Shown here: in pieces, positions 33,075-48,950 of the stretch
Numbering within the stretch: the first letter of the stretch is position 1
Layout of the letters: the number at the start of each line of letters is the position of its first letter
Origin: Mercurialis annua
Lineage: Eukaryota; Streptophyta; Magnoliopsida; Malpighiales; Euphorbiaceae
Direction: 5' to 3'
NCBI RefSeq assembly: GCF_937616625.2
Contig: NC_065574.1
Location: 7,504,501 to 7,568,500, forward strand
Length of the DNA: 64,000 nucleotides
Made by a program: the position numbers and the translations under genes
The notes under the pieces: model-generated
The model's input: the letters and a program-made list of their open reading frames with translations, nothing else
What the model was told of the DNA's origin: nothing
Database searches by the model: none

Positions 33075-34276
33075 GGCTACTAATCACCTATGGCACTCCA
33101 ACTTAAGGTTCCCTATCACGAAACCCCCATGAACTTTAAAATCGGCCGCTAAAAACTTTACTTAATGATCAACTAAACCCTTTTTGGTCCAAAACCGCCC
33201 CAAAAAAACGCCAAAGACCCTTATTTTTTAAAAAATGCCCAAAATACCCCTTGAAAAACCAAGTCAACCCAATCCAACCAAATCTAAGTCACCCACCCAA
33301 TTAAATCCAACATAATCCATCCATCCAACCAAATCATACCTAAATCACCAATACAGCCAAGTCCAAACTCACCCACTCAACCAAATCAAAACAAATCCAT
33401 CCATCTAACCAAAAATTAAATAAATTATTAATTTTTTTTTTACATATTAAATAATTTTTTAAATTTTTTAATAATAAATTATTAAATCTATCCAATCAAA
33501 AATTAAATAAATATTAAATTTTCTTTTTCACATATTAAATAATTTTTTAATTTTTTTTAATAATAAAATTTTTAATCGGAGAAGACGAACGGGTGAACCG
33601 TTTGTCTTCTCCGGAAGTCCATCGGAGTGGACAGACCCACCACGGGGGTCTGCCATTGAACAGACCCACCGTCATGGTGGGTTTGTTTTTGAAGAACAGA
33701 CTCACATCGTGGTGGGTTTGTTCCGTTTGGATAAGATCCACCACGAGGTGGATCTGTTCTTCAAGAACAGATCCACCCTCGTGGTGGGTTTGTTCCAAAC
33801 AGAACAGACCCACAACAGACCCACCACCGTGGTGGGACTGTCCATTCCGGTGAACAGCCCACCGATGGGTCTGTTCACCGGATTAATTAATTTTAAATTT
33901 TTTAAAAAAATTAATCGGATTTTTTTTGTTATAGTGGGTGGGTGACGGTGGTCGAAAATTGTTGGCGGCGGTGGATGGCGCGTTCCGATTAAGTGGTATT
34001 ATAAAATTCGGTGGATTGTTGATTTTGGTTTGATTTGGTTGAATAAATGGATTATCTTTGATTTGGTTGGATAAATGATTTTAGGTTTGGTTAGATTTAG
34101 GCTGTCATGTTTATTTGTTTTTCTTATTATTTGAAAGGTATTTTGGTCTATTTGGGCCAAAAGGTGTTTAGTTGATCATTAAGTAAAGTTTAGGGGGTTT
34201 AGCTGCTGATTTTAAAATTCAGGGGGTTTTCGTGATAAGGGATCCTAAATTGGAGTGCCATAACTGATTAATAGCC
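33075..34276. mobile_element. Non-autonomous Mutator-like element 1 with palindromic core
   Basis: 1,202 bases. Termini GGCTACTAATCACC and (other strand) GGCTATTAATCAGT begin imperfect inverted repeats of about 130 bases containing TATGGCACTCCAA, TATCACGAAA, and TTTACTTAATGATCAACTAA in both arms. A 9-bp duplication flanks it. Inside the arms are several CCAACCAAATC-type words, and in the middle (33575-33890) an array of inverted CCCACC/GGTGGG units. After it comes a GC-richer patch with GGCGGCGGTGGATGGCG. No transposase. It is inserted in older sequence rich in ACCGAAC words. Confidence 0.85.
33575..33890. repeat. Palindromic CCCACC/GGTGGG array
   Basis: At least seven inverted pairs of the type GACCCACC...GGTGGGTCTG, plus a GGAGAAGACGAAC / GTTTGTCTTCTCC hairpin at its left edge. 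Open frames on both strands here simply read through the repeat. Confidence 0.85.
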
Positions 34277-34285
34277 TCTCTTTTG

Positions 34286-35351
34286 TCGATATTAGATAAT
34301 TTTTTATAATTTTCAAATCGAACTGAATTGAAATATATTTTTTTTCAAAGTTGAGCCGAACTAAAATTTTAAGGATGTAAATTTTCTAGATCTAACCGAA
34401 CTCTTTGGCACGGTCGGGTTTTGGGTTCGACTGATTATTTTGGTTCGGTTTATTTGGAACTTTAAAACAATTATGTTCAAAACCAAACTGAACTAAAAAT
34501 CCTATTTTTTATTGGTTCGGCTTTTAAATTTGGTTTGATTATTTCTGTTGGTTTACATTAGAACTAACTGGAAAAAAATTGTCTCCAAAATCGAATCAAA
34601 CCAAAAAGCATGTTTTTATGATATCAAATTGAATCAAATCGAACTAAATTTTTGTATTCAGTCATGAACTGAACCAAAATTTTAAGGAATAAATTTCAAT
34701 TTAGTCCCTCAATTTTATTTTAGTATAAATTAGTCTAAAATTTTAAATAAATTATACTATAATAATAATAATATTTTTTTAATGATTTAAGTATATATTT
34801 CTAGAATAATTAAGAATATCTTATTAAGTATAAATTTTTAAAAAACAATTAATAATAATAAAAAAATCAATTACAGTAATATTACACATAATAAAAAATG
34901 AAAACTAATATTATAATAATTCAAAATTTGTATTCAATTAATATAAATTAATAAATAAATCTGATGATTTAATCTTAAAAGATTTTAAACCTATCAAAAT
35001 ATATACAATTAATTTTAATTTCTTTTTATCAAAAATAAATATATATAAAATATTAAAATACTATAAATAAATTTAACATTGCCATCAATAGAGCCTTCAT
35101 GTTCTCTTAAACCAACTTGTATTAATTTTTGTTTATATTTCTTCATGGGATTCCAAGAGCAAGGTGTAACCTTTTGTCCTTTTCGAGCTACTTTAAATCT
35201 ATTTTATAATTAACGTGTATTATATTATTCAAAGCTTTGGACGTATATTGTGATTATGATCATGCACCAAATGACCAACTCCAATAATACAGAAGTTAGA
35301 CTATCTGTGTTATTATAATAACCTCAAGCATTTCTTGAATTTTTTTTTTCA
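34286..35351. other. Decayed ACCGAACC-rich repeat and P450 upstream region
   Basis: 34300-34690 carries GGTTCGG/CCGAAC words continuing those at 32960-33074 across MULE 1, so the host site was an older hAT-like repeat. 34700-35050 is AT-rich. The P450 promoter should lie in 35050-35351, but I see no clear TATA box. Confidence 0.45.
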
Positions 35352-37246
35352 ATGGAAGACCAATTTTCTTTCTTCCCAATCCTTTTGACCTTCTTTATCT
35401 TTATGTTTATGGTAGTGAGGATATGGAAGAAATCAGAAATCAAGAGCTCAACTCCAAATCTTCCACCAGGACCATGGAAGCTACCTATAATAGGAAGCAT
35501 GCACCATTTAGCTGGCTCTCTACCGCATCGCCGCCTTCGAGATTTGGCTAGAAAGTATGGACCTCTTATGCATCTACAGCTCGGTGAGGTTAGTACCATA
35601 GTCGTTTCTTCGCCGGAAATCGCTAAAGAAGTGATGAAAACCCATGATCTCATCTTTGCTTATAGGCCTTGCAGCGTTACTGGAAGTGTTATATCTTATA
35701 ATAACAAAGACATCATATTTGCACCATACGGAGAGTATTGGAGACAAATGCGGAAAATTTGCACAATGGAGCTACTATCCGCAAAACGCGTGCAGTCATT
35801 CAGATCAATCAGGAAAGAAGAAGTATCGAAGCTTTTGAGATTCTTGCGTTCGTATGCAGCGGGATCACCAATCAACTTTAGCAAGATGTTCAATGCTCTG
35901 ACCTATAGCATCATTTCAAGAGCAACGGTTGGTAAGATATGTAAGGGAGAAGAGATTTTCATACCAATTTCGAAGAAAGTGGCAGATGCAGCTGGAGGTT
36001 TTACTCTTGCTGATCTGTATCCTTCCATCAGATTGCTCCACTGGTTGAGCAGAACGGTGCCTAGGCTTAAGAAACTTCATCAAATGGCAGATAAAATATA
36101 CCAAAGCATCATAGATGATCACAGAAGTAAACGGGCAGAAGCAAAATCTAGTGCTTATGATGAAGAAGATTTTGTAGATGTCCTTCTCAACTGTCAGGAG
36201 CAAGGAAACCTCGATATCCCTATAACAGATGATAATATAAAAGCGATCCTTATGGTCAGTATATCTATCTCTTCAGGCGAACCATTTACACTAATTTTGG
36301 CCATTTATGTGTCCGAAAATAGGTTTAAATTGAGGGTTGGATATATTTGTCCAATTCACACAATTGAGAATGTTCAAATAATATTTTAGCGGTATATTAT
36401 GCATATCAAATAGTATCTGCCTTCAAAATATTGAATGATAGACAAAACGTATAGTAAAGTATCAGATGTAGATAACTGAAGAAAAGAATTTATAATACAT
36501 GAAAATATAAATCAAATAACTCAAATGGCTACGTGTGTAAAATTAGATCAGATGTGATTCAGTTTCTTCACAAATCAAAATTTGTGTTCTTCATCTAATG
36601 TACACAATATGTCTTACTTTAGGACATTTTCAATGCCGGTACCGACACATCATCTACAGTAGTTGAATGGACAATGTCTGAACTACTAAAAAATCCAAGA
36701 GTAATGAATAAGGCACAAGAAGAGGTGAGGAGGGTTTTTGCAACTGAAGGAAATATCCATGAAGATCGACTCGACGAACTCAACTACTTAAAGTTGGTCG
36801 TCAAGGAATCTCTACGATTACACTCGCCCGCTCCATTATTAGTTCCGAGAGAATGTATAGAGAGCTGTATGATTAGTGGTTATGATATTCCAGCCACAAC
36901 TAGGGTGATGGTGAATGTGTGGGCATTTGGAAGGGATCCTAATTACTGGCTGGAACCTGAAAATTTTTATCCAGAAAGATTTCAAGACTGTTCTGTTGAT
37001 TATAAGGGAAATGATTTTGAATTTCTCCCATTTGGTGCTGGAAGAAGAATCTGTCTAGGATTGTTGCTCGGCATATCTAATGTTGAGTTTCCACTTGCAC
37101 AGTTGTTATATCATTTTGATTGGAAACTACCGAATGGAATGGAACCAGAAACTCTCGACATGGATGAAGTTTTTGGATCTGTTGTGAGGAGGAAAAATAA
37201 TCTTCGTGTACTTGCTACGCCGTATATTCCTCCACTTGCCAAGTAA
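35352..37246 (+). CDS. Cytochrome P450, CYP71 clan (CYP71D-like)
   Basis: Two exons, 35352-36254 and 36623-37246, joined in phase 0 across a 368-bp GT-AG intron at the place usual for CYP71-clan genes. 508 residues. An N-terminal membrane anchor (about 7-23), hinge NLPPGPW (36-42), oxygen-activating I-helix AGTDTSST (306-313), ExxR in KESLRL, PERF-type motif in YPERF, and heme loop FGAGRRICLG (438-447) with axial Cys445 are all present, so it should be an active ER-bound monooxygenase. CYP71D-type enzymes often oxidise terpenoids or other specialised metabolites; the substrate cannot be read from sequence. No terpene synthase or other pathway gene adjoins it here. Confidence 0.96.
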
Positions 37247-38088
37247 GAAGCTTCAGACAGACCGGATAATAGTTTCAGCTTATGAAATTATTGATAGCCT
37301 GAGTTGCCTATAAGACTTGATGATTCTTGAAGAAATTGAAGCAAATTATTATTTATAAGCATAAATGATTCCTGAAGAAATTAAATGTTTGAATTCTATT
37401 TTTTTAAATGTGTTCTAAATTTTAAAAAAATATACAAAACAATTGCTTTTAGACATTTTCCTATCAACGGTGCTAAAAAAAGAAATATACATCTCATATA
37501 TGACTAAATTTCATTGTCATATTAGTAAAAATGAAAAATAGTAGTGTATGTAAATGATATATTTGCTTATGTGAAATCAAAATAGCAAACTATAATAGCA
37601 AAGTTAAAATTTAATGCCCTGACAATCAAAAAATAGCTAAAATTACTCATTTAATATATTTTCAAAACGCTGACACAGCTCATTTCAAAATGCCGGTATC
37701 CATTATGTGCTGAATTTAGCACGCCCAGAAGGCAATACCTACTCTGATTTTAGCATATACCTAAATGCGAAATCAGGAATTGATAACAAATTGCGAAGCA
37801 TAAATTACACATTTATAGGCCAACTGATCTATGTGCAGTATTACTATGCAGGACACAGTATTCAACAACTTTCCAATAATATAAATTTTCTTTTAAAACT
37901 CCTGTTAGTAAAATTACAATATGCTAAGGCGGCGTCAATGTACAGGCGATGCAATTTTTCTACATGAACTGAGATAGATGAGCTATTTTAAACTTCATAT
38001 GTGCAGAGACGTCATAAAAATGAAGAACGCAAATGAACATATCAACATTTCACATTCTCAAAACAAGAAAGTTTCGAAATCTCTACCC
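37247..38088. other. Space between convergent genes
   Basis: Holds the 3' ends of the P450 (plus) and BRIZ-type (minus) genes. No other feature supported. Confidence 0.5.
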
Positions 38089-41000
38089 TCAGTTTTTTCT
38101 CCGGTTATTAGCCTTTTTACTCCTTTGAGAGTTGGTTTTTGAAGAAGTCTCTATTGATATTGGCAAAACATCACCTTCCTTGATCTCATTCGAAACTGAC
38201 ACTTGTTCTGCAGGTTTACCCGCTTCTAAGTGCACCATCAAATCTCTAAGCTGCAATTCCATGCAGAAGCAATTTAAAATCCATTTTACAGATGCAACTG
38301 AATGCACATAGTCAGAATAACATGTAAACTTTTCAAAATGCAAGGATTCAAAACCTGTTCTTCCAAGTCCTGAATTTTATCATCCTTCCCTTTCAAAACC
38401 TTTTTCTCCCTGAAAATAAGTTAACGTGGGTATTATCAGTTCAACTAGTACAGATATACAACAGCGCAAATATGTTACCAGGACAACAATTTATCTATTG
38501 TAAACAGTCTTAAGATTCTAGTAAATACTTTACTAGTAAGGCGTCAGGAATAGGATGCATGTCGTTCAGAATCCTATTAAACTTAATAAAACTTCCCAAA
38601 ATATTTTAGTTCAGCAATACTTTTTGGAACTTGGGATAACAATGACCAAATGACGAATCCCGGTTTTATACTTTTATCTTCCACAGCTAGATACAAATTA
38701 CAGACTGAGGTGATATTTAGCCTATTATCATTAGCCGTTTGACAGGCCAGTGAAAGTAATAAGCTCATCATTGACACTAGAGCGTGCAATTAGAAAAATT
38801 CAAATGATTAAATTTTGCATCAAGTTCAATTGAAAACACAATGGAGAGAAAAAATGCAATCCAAACACAATGCAGAGAATAAATGCAATATCAAAACACA
38901 ATGCAGAGTTTTTGTTGAAAGCTATATATACCTCTCTTCAATCTCCAATACTTTTGCTTTCCATATCTCCTGATTTTTCATAAGATTTTCATTGACCTAC
39001 AAACAGAGAAGAAAAAGAGGATAATACAACAATTAGTAATAACACGATCAATCATACTATTCCAGAAAAACAGTGATAAGATATACAGTTGAGCTTATCC
39101 TAATCTAAAACTTTTTATGATTCTAACTCACTGGAGATTAGTACTTACTTCATCAAGGAATTTCTTCTCTTTGAGACACCTATCCAACTTAGACTGCAAT
39201 TTTTGTAGTCTTTGTGGGACAACCTTCTTAACCGCTTCTAATTTGTCCCTTTCAGTGTCTTCTTTGACTTCTTGCAGCAAAGTCTCATAGTACTATGAGA
39301 ATAGCAAATCAATTGATTTTAGGTAAAATCTAAAAGCTAAACACTAATCATATGCATCAATTATTTCAGGACAGTACAATCTCTTCAAATTTGATAGACA
39401 CTTTAGCACGGTAATAAGAGATGCCATAACCCTATAGCGGCAAATTACAAGATCGGGTTAAAACCTCATATCACAAATAAATGGAACACAAACTTACTAG
39501 TTTTTGGGTCTCAAGTTGAGCGGCCAGGAGTTCATTGTACTCATTAACAATCTGCAAATAATGTGTGAGGTGGGATTACTGCAATAAGTGCAGAAAAATA
39601 ATGAATTCACAAGAACTTTTACCGTGACATATGCAAAGCATTACCACTTCTACTTTACTGTTCAAGAGAGCCTCACTAATTCCACCATTTACACATTCAC
39701 AACCTTCGCAACAATCATTAGCGTGCACACAATGCGAATTCAGTTCAACTAATTTTCCATCAGTTTTGGAGAGAATTAATCGGTGAACATAGTTATCACC
39801 AACATAATTCCAAACCCGTTGTGTTTCCAATTCCAGAGAGTAGCAGTGTTGTGTTTCTTTCCAATGTATTATAGCATGCTCTTCTTTATACCTACACTAA
39901 TGAGGAAGAATAAGATGCCAGCATTATAAACAAAAGATATTGACATATTTAAACAAAGAGAATACGAGAGAGAGAAATACACAGAGAGGGGGGGGGGGGG
40001 GGGGAGAGAGACTATTATTATCAAGAAGAAATACAAACATTACCTTCCGCAGCCAACAAAGCCACAAAGCATACAGAGCCACAGATTCTCAGAAGTTTGA
40101 CATACAAAACATGTTGATTTTTCAGGTTGTTGCTGGCAATATCGGCAGACCTGAAATGAGATGTTAAAGGTTATTCATTTATTTTTCTAATCCAAGTTTG
40201 GTTGAGTTATACAAAAGTTAGTTTATTAACTTCCAAGTTTGGTCTTTATACTACTATTTACAATAGATTTCTACAATCAGCAGAGCAAGAACGAATAGAA
40301 GAAAACAGTTAGGGACAACTTGTAGCAACAATTGTAACCATATAACTCAGCTGCCTGACCAACCAAACGCCCAAAACATATGAAGCAATTAACCAGTCAT
40401 AAGGAAATCAGGACACATCATAAATCCAGTTTAATTTATTTTGCATGTAATCACCAACCAAATGCACATTCTAACATATCTTTCATCAAGCAAAAGGAAC
40501 TTAAACCTGATTATTCTGTAAACCATGCAATAATTTTCTGTAGAGTAAGTGGCATTCAAAGAGGAATGTGTATTTTGTATATAGTTAATTCATGTTCATG
40601 GGTATTTCAGCTTTAGGAAAAGCCCTATGCAACAATAAGTTATAGTAGTATAGCAAGTGGCATCCGAAGACGAATGCGTATTTTGTATATAGTTAATTCA
40701 TGTTCAGGGTATTTCACTTTTAAGGAAAAGCCCTATAAAACAATCAGCACAGTAAAAGAAAGTGCAAAAGCAGTCACAAGGCTTACTGGACAAGAAGAAT
40801 CTGTCCATTTTGAAATGCATGAGCAGTGAAAGGAGTGATTACAAATAGTTGTGAGAATTCCACCCATGTCTTGATCCAGTCTCTCTGTAACATGAAAAAT
40901 ATATAAGAGAGTGCTATGAAGACTAGGAAACAACCGTCTTTTTCTCGGAATTCGCTAGGATAAAACTGACATACCAAGACAAACCGGACATGAAGGTTGT

Positions 41001-41856
41001 TCAGTTGTACTTGCTGTGGAAGGTTGAGAGTCAAGTGAACCACTATAGCCAGTGAACTGAACATCAACTGTAAAAAGCACACGGCAAAGGTCTTCCTGTA
41101 AAAATGTATCCAATCAATTGGGTAATTCCTTACCATGCTAATTTAGAAATCAACAACGAAAAATAATGATCTTCATCGAACTTTCAAATATTTGTCTTCT
41201 TTTTTTGAGGGAATCTTCTTTTTTATTTAATTCACTAAGAATACTATAAAACTAATAAGGCAAGAATAGCAGAAAATACCTCCAAAGAATTAAACTGTCT
41301 ACCATTAAAATGCTGATAGAATTTATCACTGGAGTCCTGACTATCAAATCTCATTAGAACACAATATCTATCATCCACTCCATCGTTTCTCACAATTCGC
41401 ATTTCGGAAATGAGGTGAATAAAAGACGCGCAAAATTGACAAAAATCGGCATAAGTCATATGATTCGGTACTCCAATCACACAAACTAAAGGTTTCCTTC
41501 CAACCTAACAACAACAATAATAATAATAATAACAATCAACAAATATTTAATTGAGAAATTTAACAAACATTTCTTGAATAATAATAATAATGACAATCGT
41601 AAGGAGAAAAGGCGGTTACCGGAAGATTAGACGGGGTGTCGTTTGAGAAGAGGTGCATGACACCGCGAGTCTCTTCGATCCTAGGGTTTCCTGAGGAGAA
41701 ATGAACAGCTTGAGTCATTGGAGATAACGATGATGATGATGATGGAGTGGAAGAGGTGGGGTCGTTATAGTCCACTCCGCCGGAGATCGACGTTTCCGGT
41801 TGCCTGAATTGGTTCTCCGATGAGGTTAATGGGGTTGCACTTGAGCTTGGTGACAT
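38089..41856 (-). CDS. BRAP2-type RING and ZnF-UBP protein (BRIZ family E3 ligase)
   Basis: Eleven exons: 41620-41856, 41280-41504, 40975-41095, 40787-40884, 40044-40150, 39645-39891, 39498-39551, 39149-39292, 38932-38996, 38355-38409, 38089-38250. All junctions are GT-AG and the frame closes to 504 residues. Order: Ser/Thr-rich start; BRAP2 RRM-like domain (about 80-160, [18 protein letters not shown]); RING-H2 (190-229, CPVCLERLDQD, then [13 protein letters not shown], then CPVC); ZnF-UBP ubiquitin-binding domain (about 240-305, [17 protein letters not shown]); C-terminal coiled coil ([20 protein letters not shown]) and a basic Lys/Arg tail. Arabidopsis BRIZ1 and BRIZ2 pair to form an E3 complex needed for germination; I cannot tell which of the two this is. 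Intron 4 has a 108-bp duplication and intron 5 a run of 17 G. Confidence 0.95.
39988..40004 (+). repeat. G17 homopolymer in BRIZ intron 5
   Basis: Seventeen consecutive G between AGAGA-type purine stretches, within 39892-40043. Length is likely unreliable in sequencing or assembly. Confidence 0.9.
40543..40758. repeat. 108-bp tandem duplication in BRIZ intron 4
   Basis: AAGTGGCATTC at 40547 and AAGTGGCATCC at 40655 each begin a unit that includes GTATTTTGTATATAGTTAATT and ends with AAAAGCCCTAT. Two diverged copies. Confidence 0.85.
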
Positions 41857-42578
41857 GTCTTACAAGGAAGATCGTTCGCGGGGTTTTGTAAACAGTGAAG
41901 GACTTGTATAAATTGTTGACCACTGCCAATTTTGGATTCCACCCATAAACTTGTACTATGTTTATCAAAACAAATAAATTCAGTTTAATAAATTCAATTT
42001 TGGATTCCACCCTAAAATACTAATAATAATTTAGATATTTTAACTTAAAATTACAAATTTATGAGTCTCTTCAATTTTGATGAATGAAATTTAATTATTT
42101 AATCTTAATTGATAAAATTTAATTAATCTTATTATACAAGTTTGTCATTTATTCATTAAAAAAAGTTTGTCATTTTTAGCTCATTTTAAGTAATTTTATT
42201 ATAATTTAAAAAATAGTTTAAATATTCCAGATGCAAAGTTAATTATTTAACCTGTAAATTATAATTGTGAAATAAATAACACAATTCTAAAAGACTGAAT
42301 CACTAAAAAACTTGTAAGCACAGAATAACGTAATTTGCTCGAGACTGTTAACAAAAACAAGTGTTTCTTTCTTGAACTTGCAGCTAATTATTTCTTGCTA
42401 AAATCATAAATCCCAAAAAATACAAAATCTACCCAAAAAGCAGCAAGAATTAAAAGTTAATCGAAAGCCTCATAAATTACATGGAGAAAATTTAACTAAG
42501 CATCATCATGTGAAGATTCTCATCTAATAAAAATCTGAAATTGAGCTCCTAAATTCTGCATTCGTATACAGCTTCGGC
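41857..42578. other. BRIZ upstream and IPMDH downstream region
   Basis: Contains two copies of ATTTTGGATTCCACCC (about 41929 and 41998). BRIZ promoter signals are not clear. The right part should hold the IPMDH 3' UTR. Confidence 0.45.
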
Positions 42579-46593
<4,015 letters not shown>

Positions 46594-46910
46594 TTCTGGA
46601 GGAGATTTGGGTTCGGACAGAGATTGGAATTCAGTGAGTTAACTGACTTTTAATTTTGAGTGGAAAAGGAAGCTGATTTTGCTGTTTCGGAACTTTTGTT
46701 AACAAAGTATCATTTCACCCCTCCAACTTAGTACAAAGAATCAAAAATATCTAAATTTATATTTTATGACAAACGACCCCGGTTTGTCAATACTGGATAT
46801 TTTACACCAAAAATTGACAAGCTAGTCTAAATTTAAGATATAAATAGATCCAACAAATTTCAGTTGACTGAACAAACGGAAAGTAAAGTGGTAGAATATT
46901 TTTTAAATAA
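46594..46910. other. IPMDH upstream region
   Basis: 5' leader and promoter of the minus-strand IPMDH gene expected here. No distinct TATA box seen. Confidence 0.4.
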
Positions 46911-47910
46911 TTAATTACATATCAAATCATTGTTTTTACATCCTATTTTGACTTTATCACGATTTTGTAAAAATTTTCTTATTTGTCACAAAAGCGTGTT
47001 TCAACTTGTGAAATCCGACGTGTTTTTCCATGTCATTTTCAATTTGTCCAGTTAGCTCAAATTTTTTGAGTTTTAAAACAACAATGGATTTAAAAAGATT
47101 TGTAAGGGGGTAAGTTTATATGATAACTTTTAAAAAAAGTGATTAAATTGAAAAATATTGTAAAGGTAGTAATTTAATGTGTATTTGATTTTCATTAGTT
47201 CTAAAAATAGAAAAAATGGGGTCTAATTACATATAAAATCACCACCTTTACACCTATTTTTAATTTAATCTCATTTTTTAAAAATTGTCATATAAAATCA
47301 TCAGCTTTTAAAAAAAATGTGTTAATTACAAATTAAATCACGAATTTTACCCTAATTTGCAATTACAACGCTAACTTTAAAAACTTGGCAATGTCAGTAA
47401 CCAACTTTCATATTTTGGCAAATTGGTACACCGAGATAAAAAAATACTAATGTGAACATTATAATATACAACCACGAATTATTGCATGATTGGTCGGTGT
47501 ACCAATTTGTCAAAAAATGAAAGTTGGTTACTGACATTGCCAAGTTTTAAAGTCATGTTGTAATTGCAAATTACACTAAAGTTCGTGATTTAATTTGCAA
47601 TTAACCCTAAAAAAGTTGAATTTAAAATTTGGAGTATTTTAGATGAAAATCCGTCATAAATATGATTTTTTTTAAAGGTCGTGATAAAATTAAAAACAAT
47701 ATAAAGGTAGTGATTTAATATATAATTAACTCTTATGTCAATTTTCTGCCACGTCTATCACCATTTGTCTAGTCATTAAAATTTTGTTGGATTTTAAAAT
47801 GGCAATAGATTTGATTTTTTTTAAAACAACGGTTTTATATTATAATTTTTAAGAAACGTGATTAAATAGAAAATATGTATAAAAATGGGGATTATATATG
47901 TAAATAATCC
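46911..47910. mobile_element. Cluster of nested inverted-repeat elements
   Basis: Several copies, in both orientations, of a terminal motif like TAATTACATATAAAATCACC followed by CCTTTACA and AATTTAATCAC. One pair spans 47221-47730. Nested inside it is a second element, 47319-47607, with arms of about 115 bases (ACTTGGCAATGTCAGTAACC, AATTGGTACACC in both arms). Further half-copies lie at 46911-47190 and 47820-47910. The ends resemble Mutator-like MITEs, but I could not confirm clean 9-bp duplications. Confidence 0.65.
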
Positions 47911-47911
47911 A

Positions 47912-47920
47912 AAAGAATAT
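47912..47920. repeat. Left 9-bp target duplication of MULE 2
   Basis: AAAGAATAT, exactly repeated at 48844-48852. Confidence 0.95.
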
Positions 47921-48843
47921 GGCTAATGGGCTGAAAAAACCCTGACCTTTGTTTTAGTTTTCAATTCCACCCCGACGTAGCAATTTTTTCAATTATACCC
48001 TGTTTCAGAATTTTGGTTTTCAATTGCAACCTGATGAATCAAATTAAGCTCTTTTCATTTGGATAATATTCAAAATATGTCCTTCATATTTATTTAAAAA
48101 TCTATTTTTTTTAATATTATAAATTATACTAAATAGCCATCTTCTTTATAAAATTTAAAAAAATTAAATTGATTAATAAAAAAGGTAATTTTTTTTAATT
48201 GCCGAAGGAGCAGCTGCTCCTCCTCCGGCAGCTCCTCAACGTAGGAGCAGAGTCTGCTCCTCCGTTGAGGAGCATCTGCTCCAACGAAGGAGCAGATCTG
48301 CTCCTCCGTTGAGGAGCATCTGCTCCAACGAAGGAGCAGATCTGCTCCTCAACGAGAAGCAACAGCTTCTCGCCTGAGGAGATGCTCCTCCTCTTCCGAG
48401 AAACTGTTGCTCCTCGGTAGAGAAGGAGTCCTAGTCGAGATTAAAAAAATTATAAATAAAATATTTGTTTAGGGGTTTCCGGCCGGTGGAATGTGGCGGT
48501 GGATAGTTAGGATGATGTGGGTGACGAGCGAAATTTAGTCGACAAGCCAGCGATGGCGGGTCCGATAAAAGCAGAATGGGACGTATTTAAAATGCAATGA
48601 TTAATTATAATTATGTTTTATTTAGGATTTATTTGAAATTTTTCTAAAAAAAAGTATAAAATGATTCTTAAATATATTTGTTATATATATTTTAGTTCTT
48701 ATAATAATAAAATCATTTAAATTTTCTAACTCAGGGTCAATTGAAAACCAAAAATCCGAAATAGGGTATAATTGAAAAACTTGCTACGTCGGGGTGAAAT
48801 TGAAAACTAAAATAAAGATCAAGGTTTTTTCAGCCCATTAGCC
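47921..48843. mobile_element. Non-autonomous Mutator-like element 2 with palindromic core
   Basis: 923 bases with a perfect 9-bp duplication. Both termini read GGCTAATGGGCTGAAAAAAC and the arms stay about 90% alike for roughly 90 bases (CACCCCGACGTAGCAA in each). The centre (48195-48435) is a GC-rich array of inverted GGAGCAG/CTGCTCC units, followed after an AT linker by a GC-richer patch with GTGGCGGTGGATAG and GATGGCGGGTCC. No transposase. The good ends and exact duplication point to recent movement. The right end lies 107 bases upstream of the PPR start codon. Confidence 0.93.
48195..48435. repeat. Palindromic GGAGCAG/CTGCTCC array
   Basis: Includes two near-identical units of about 50 bases each built around GGAGCAGATCTGCTCC (a perfect 16-bp palindrome) and GAGGAGCATCTGCTCC, flanked by weaker variants and a GAGAAGC-AACA-GCTTCTC hairpin. 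Confidence 0.9.
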
Positions 48844-48950
48844 AAAGAATATCTATCAAGAAAAACATTTTCGTGCTGGTAAAATTTTACAAATTAGAAC
48901 AACCCTTCTCATAAACCCCTCTCACTACTCACTAGTCTCCCTGTACTGTT

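Noticed and set aside
33547..33945. Overlapping open frames on both strands (78-88 codons)
   Set aside because: They read through the palindromic CCCACC/GGTGGG array of MULE 1; the peptides are repeats of the array, not proteins.
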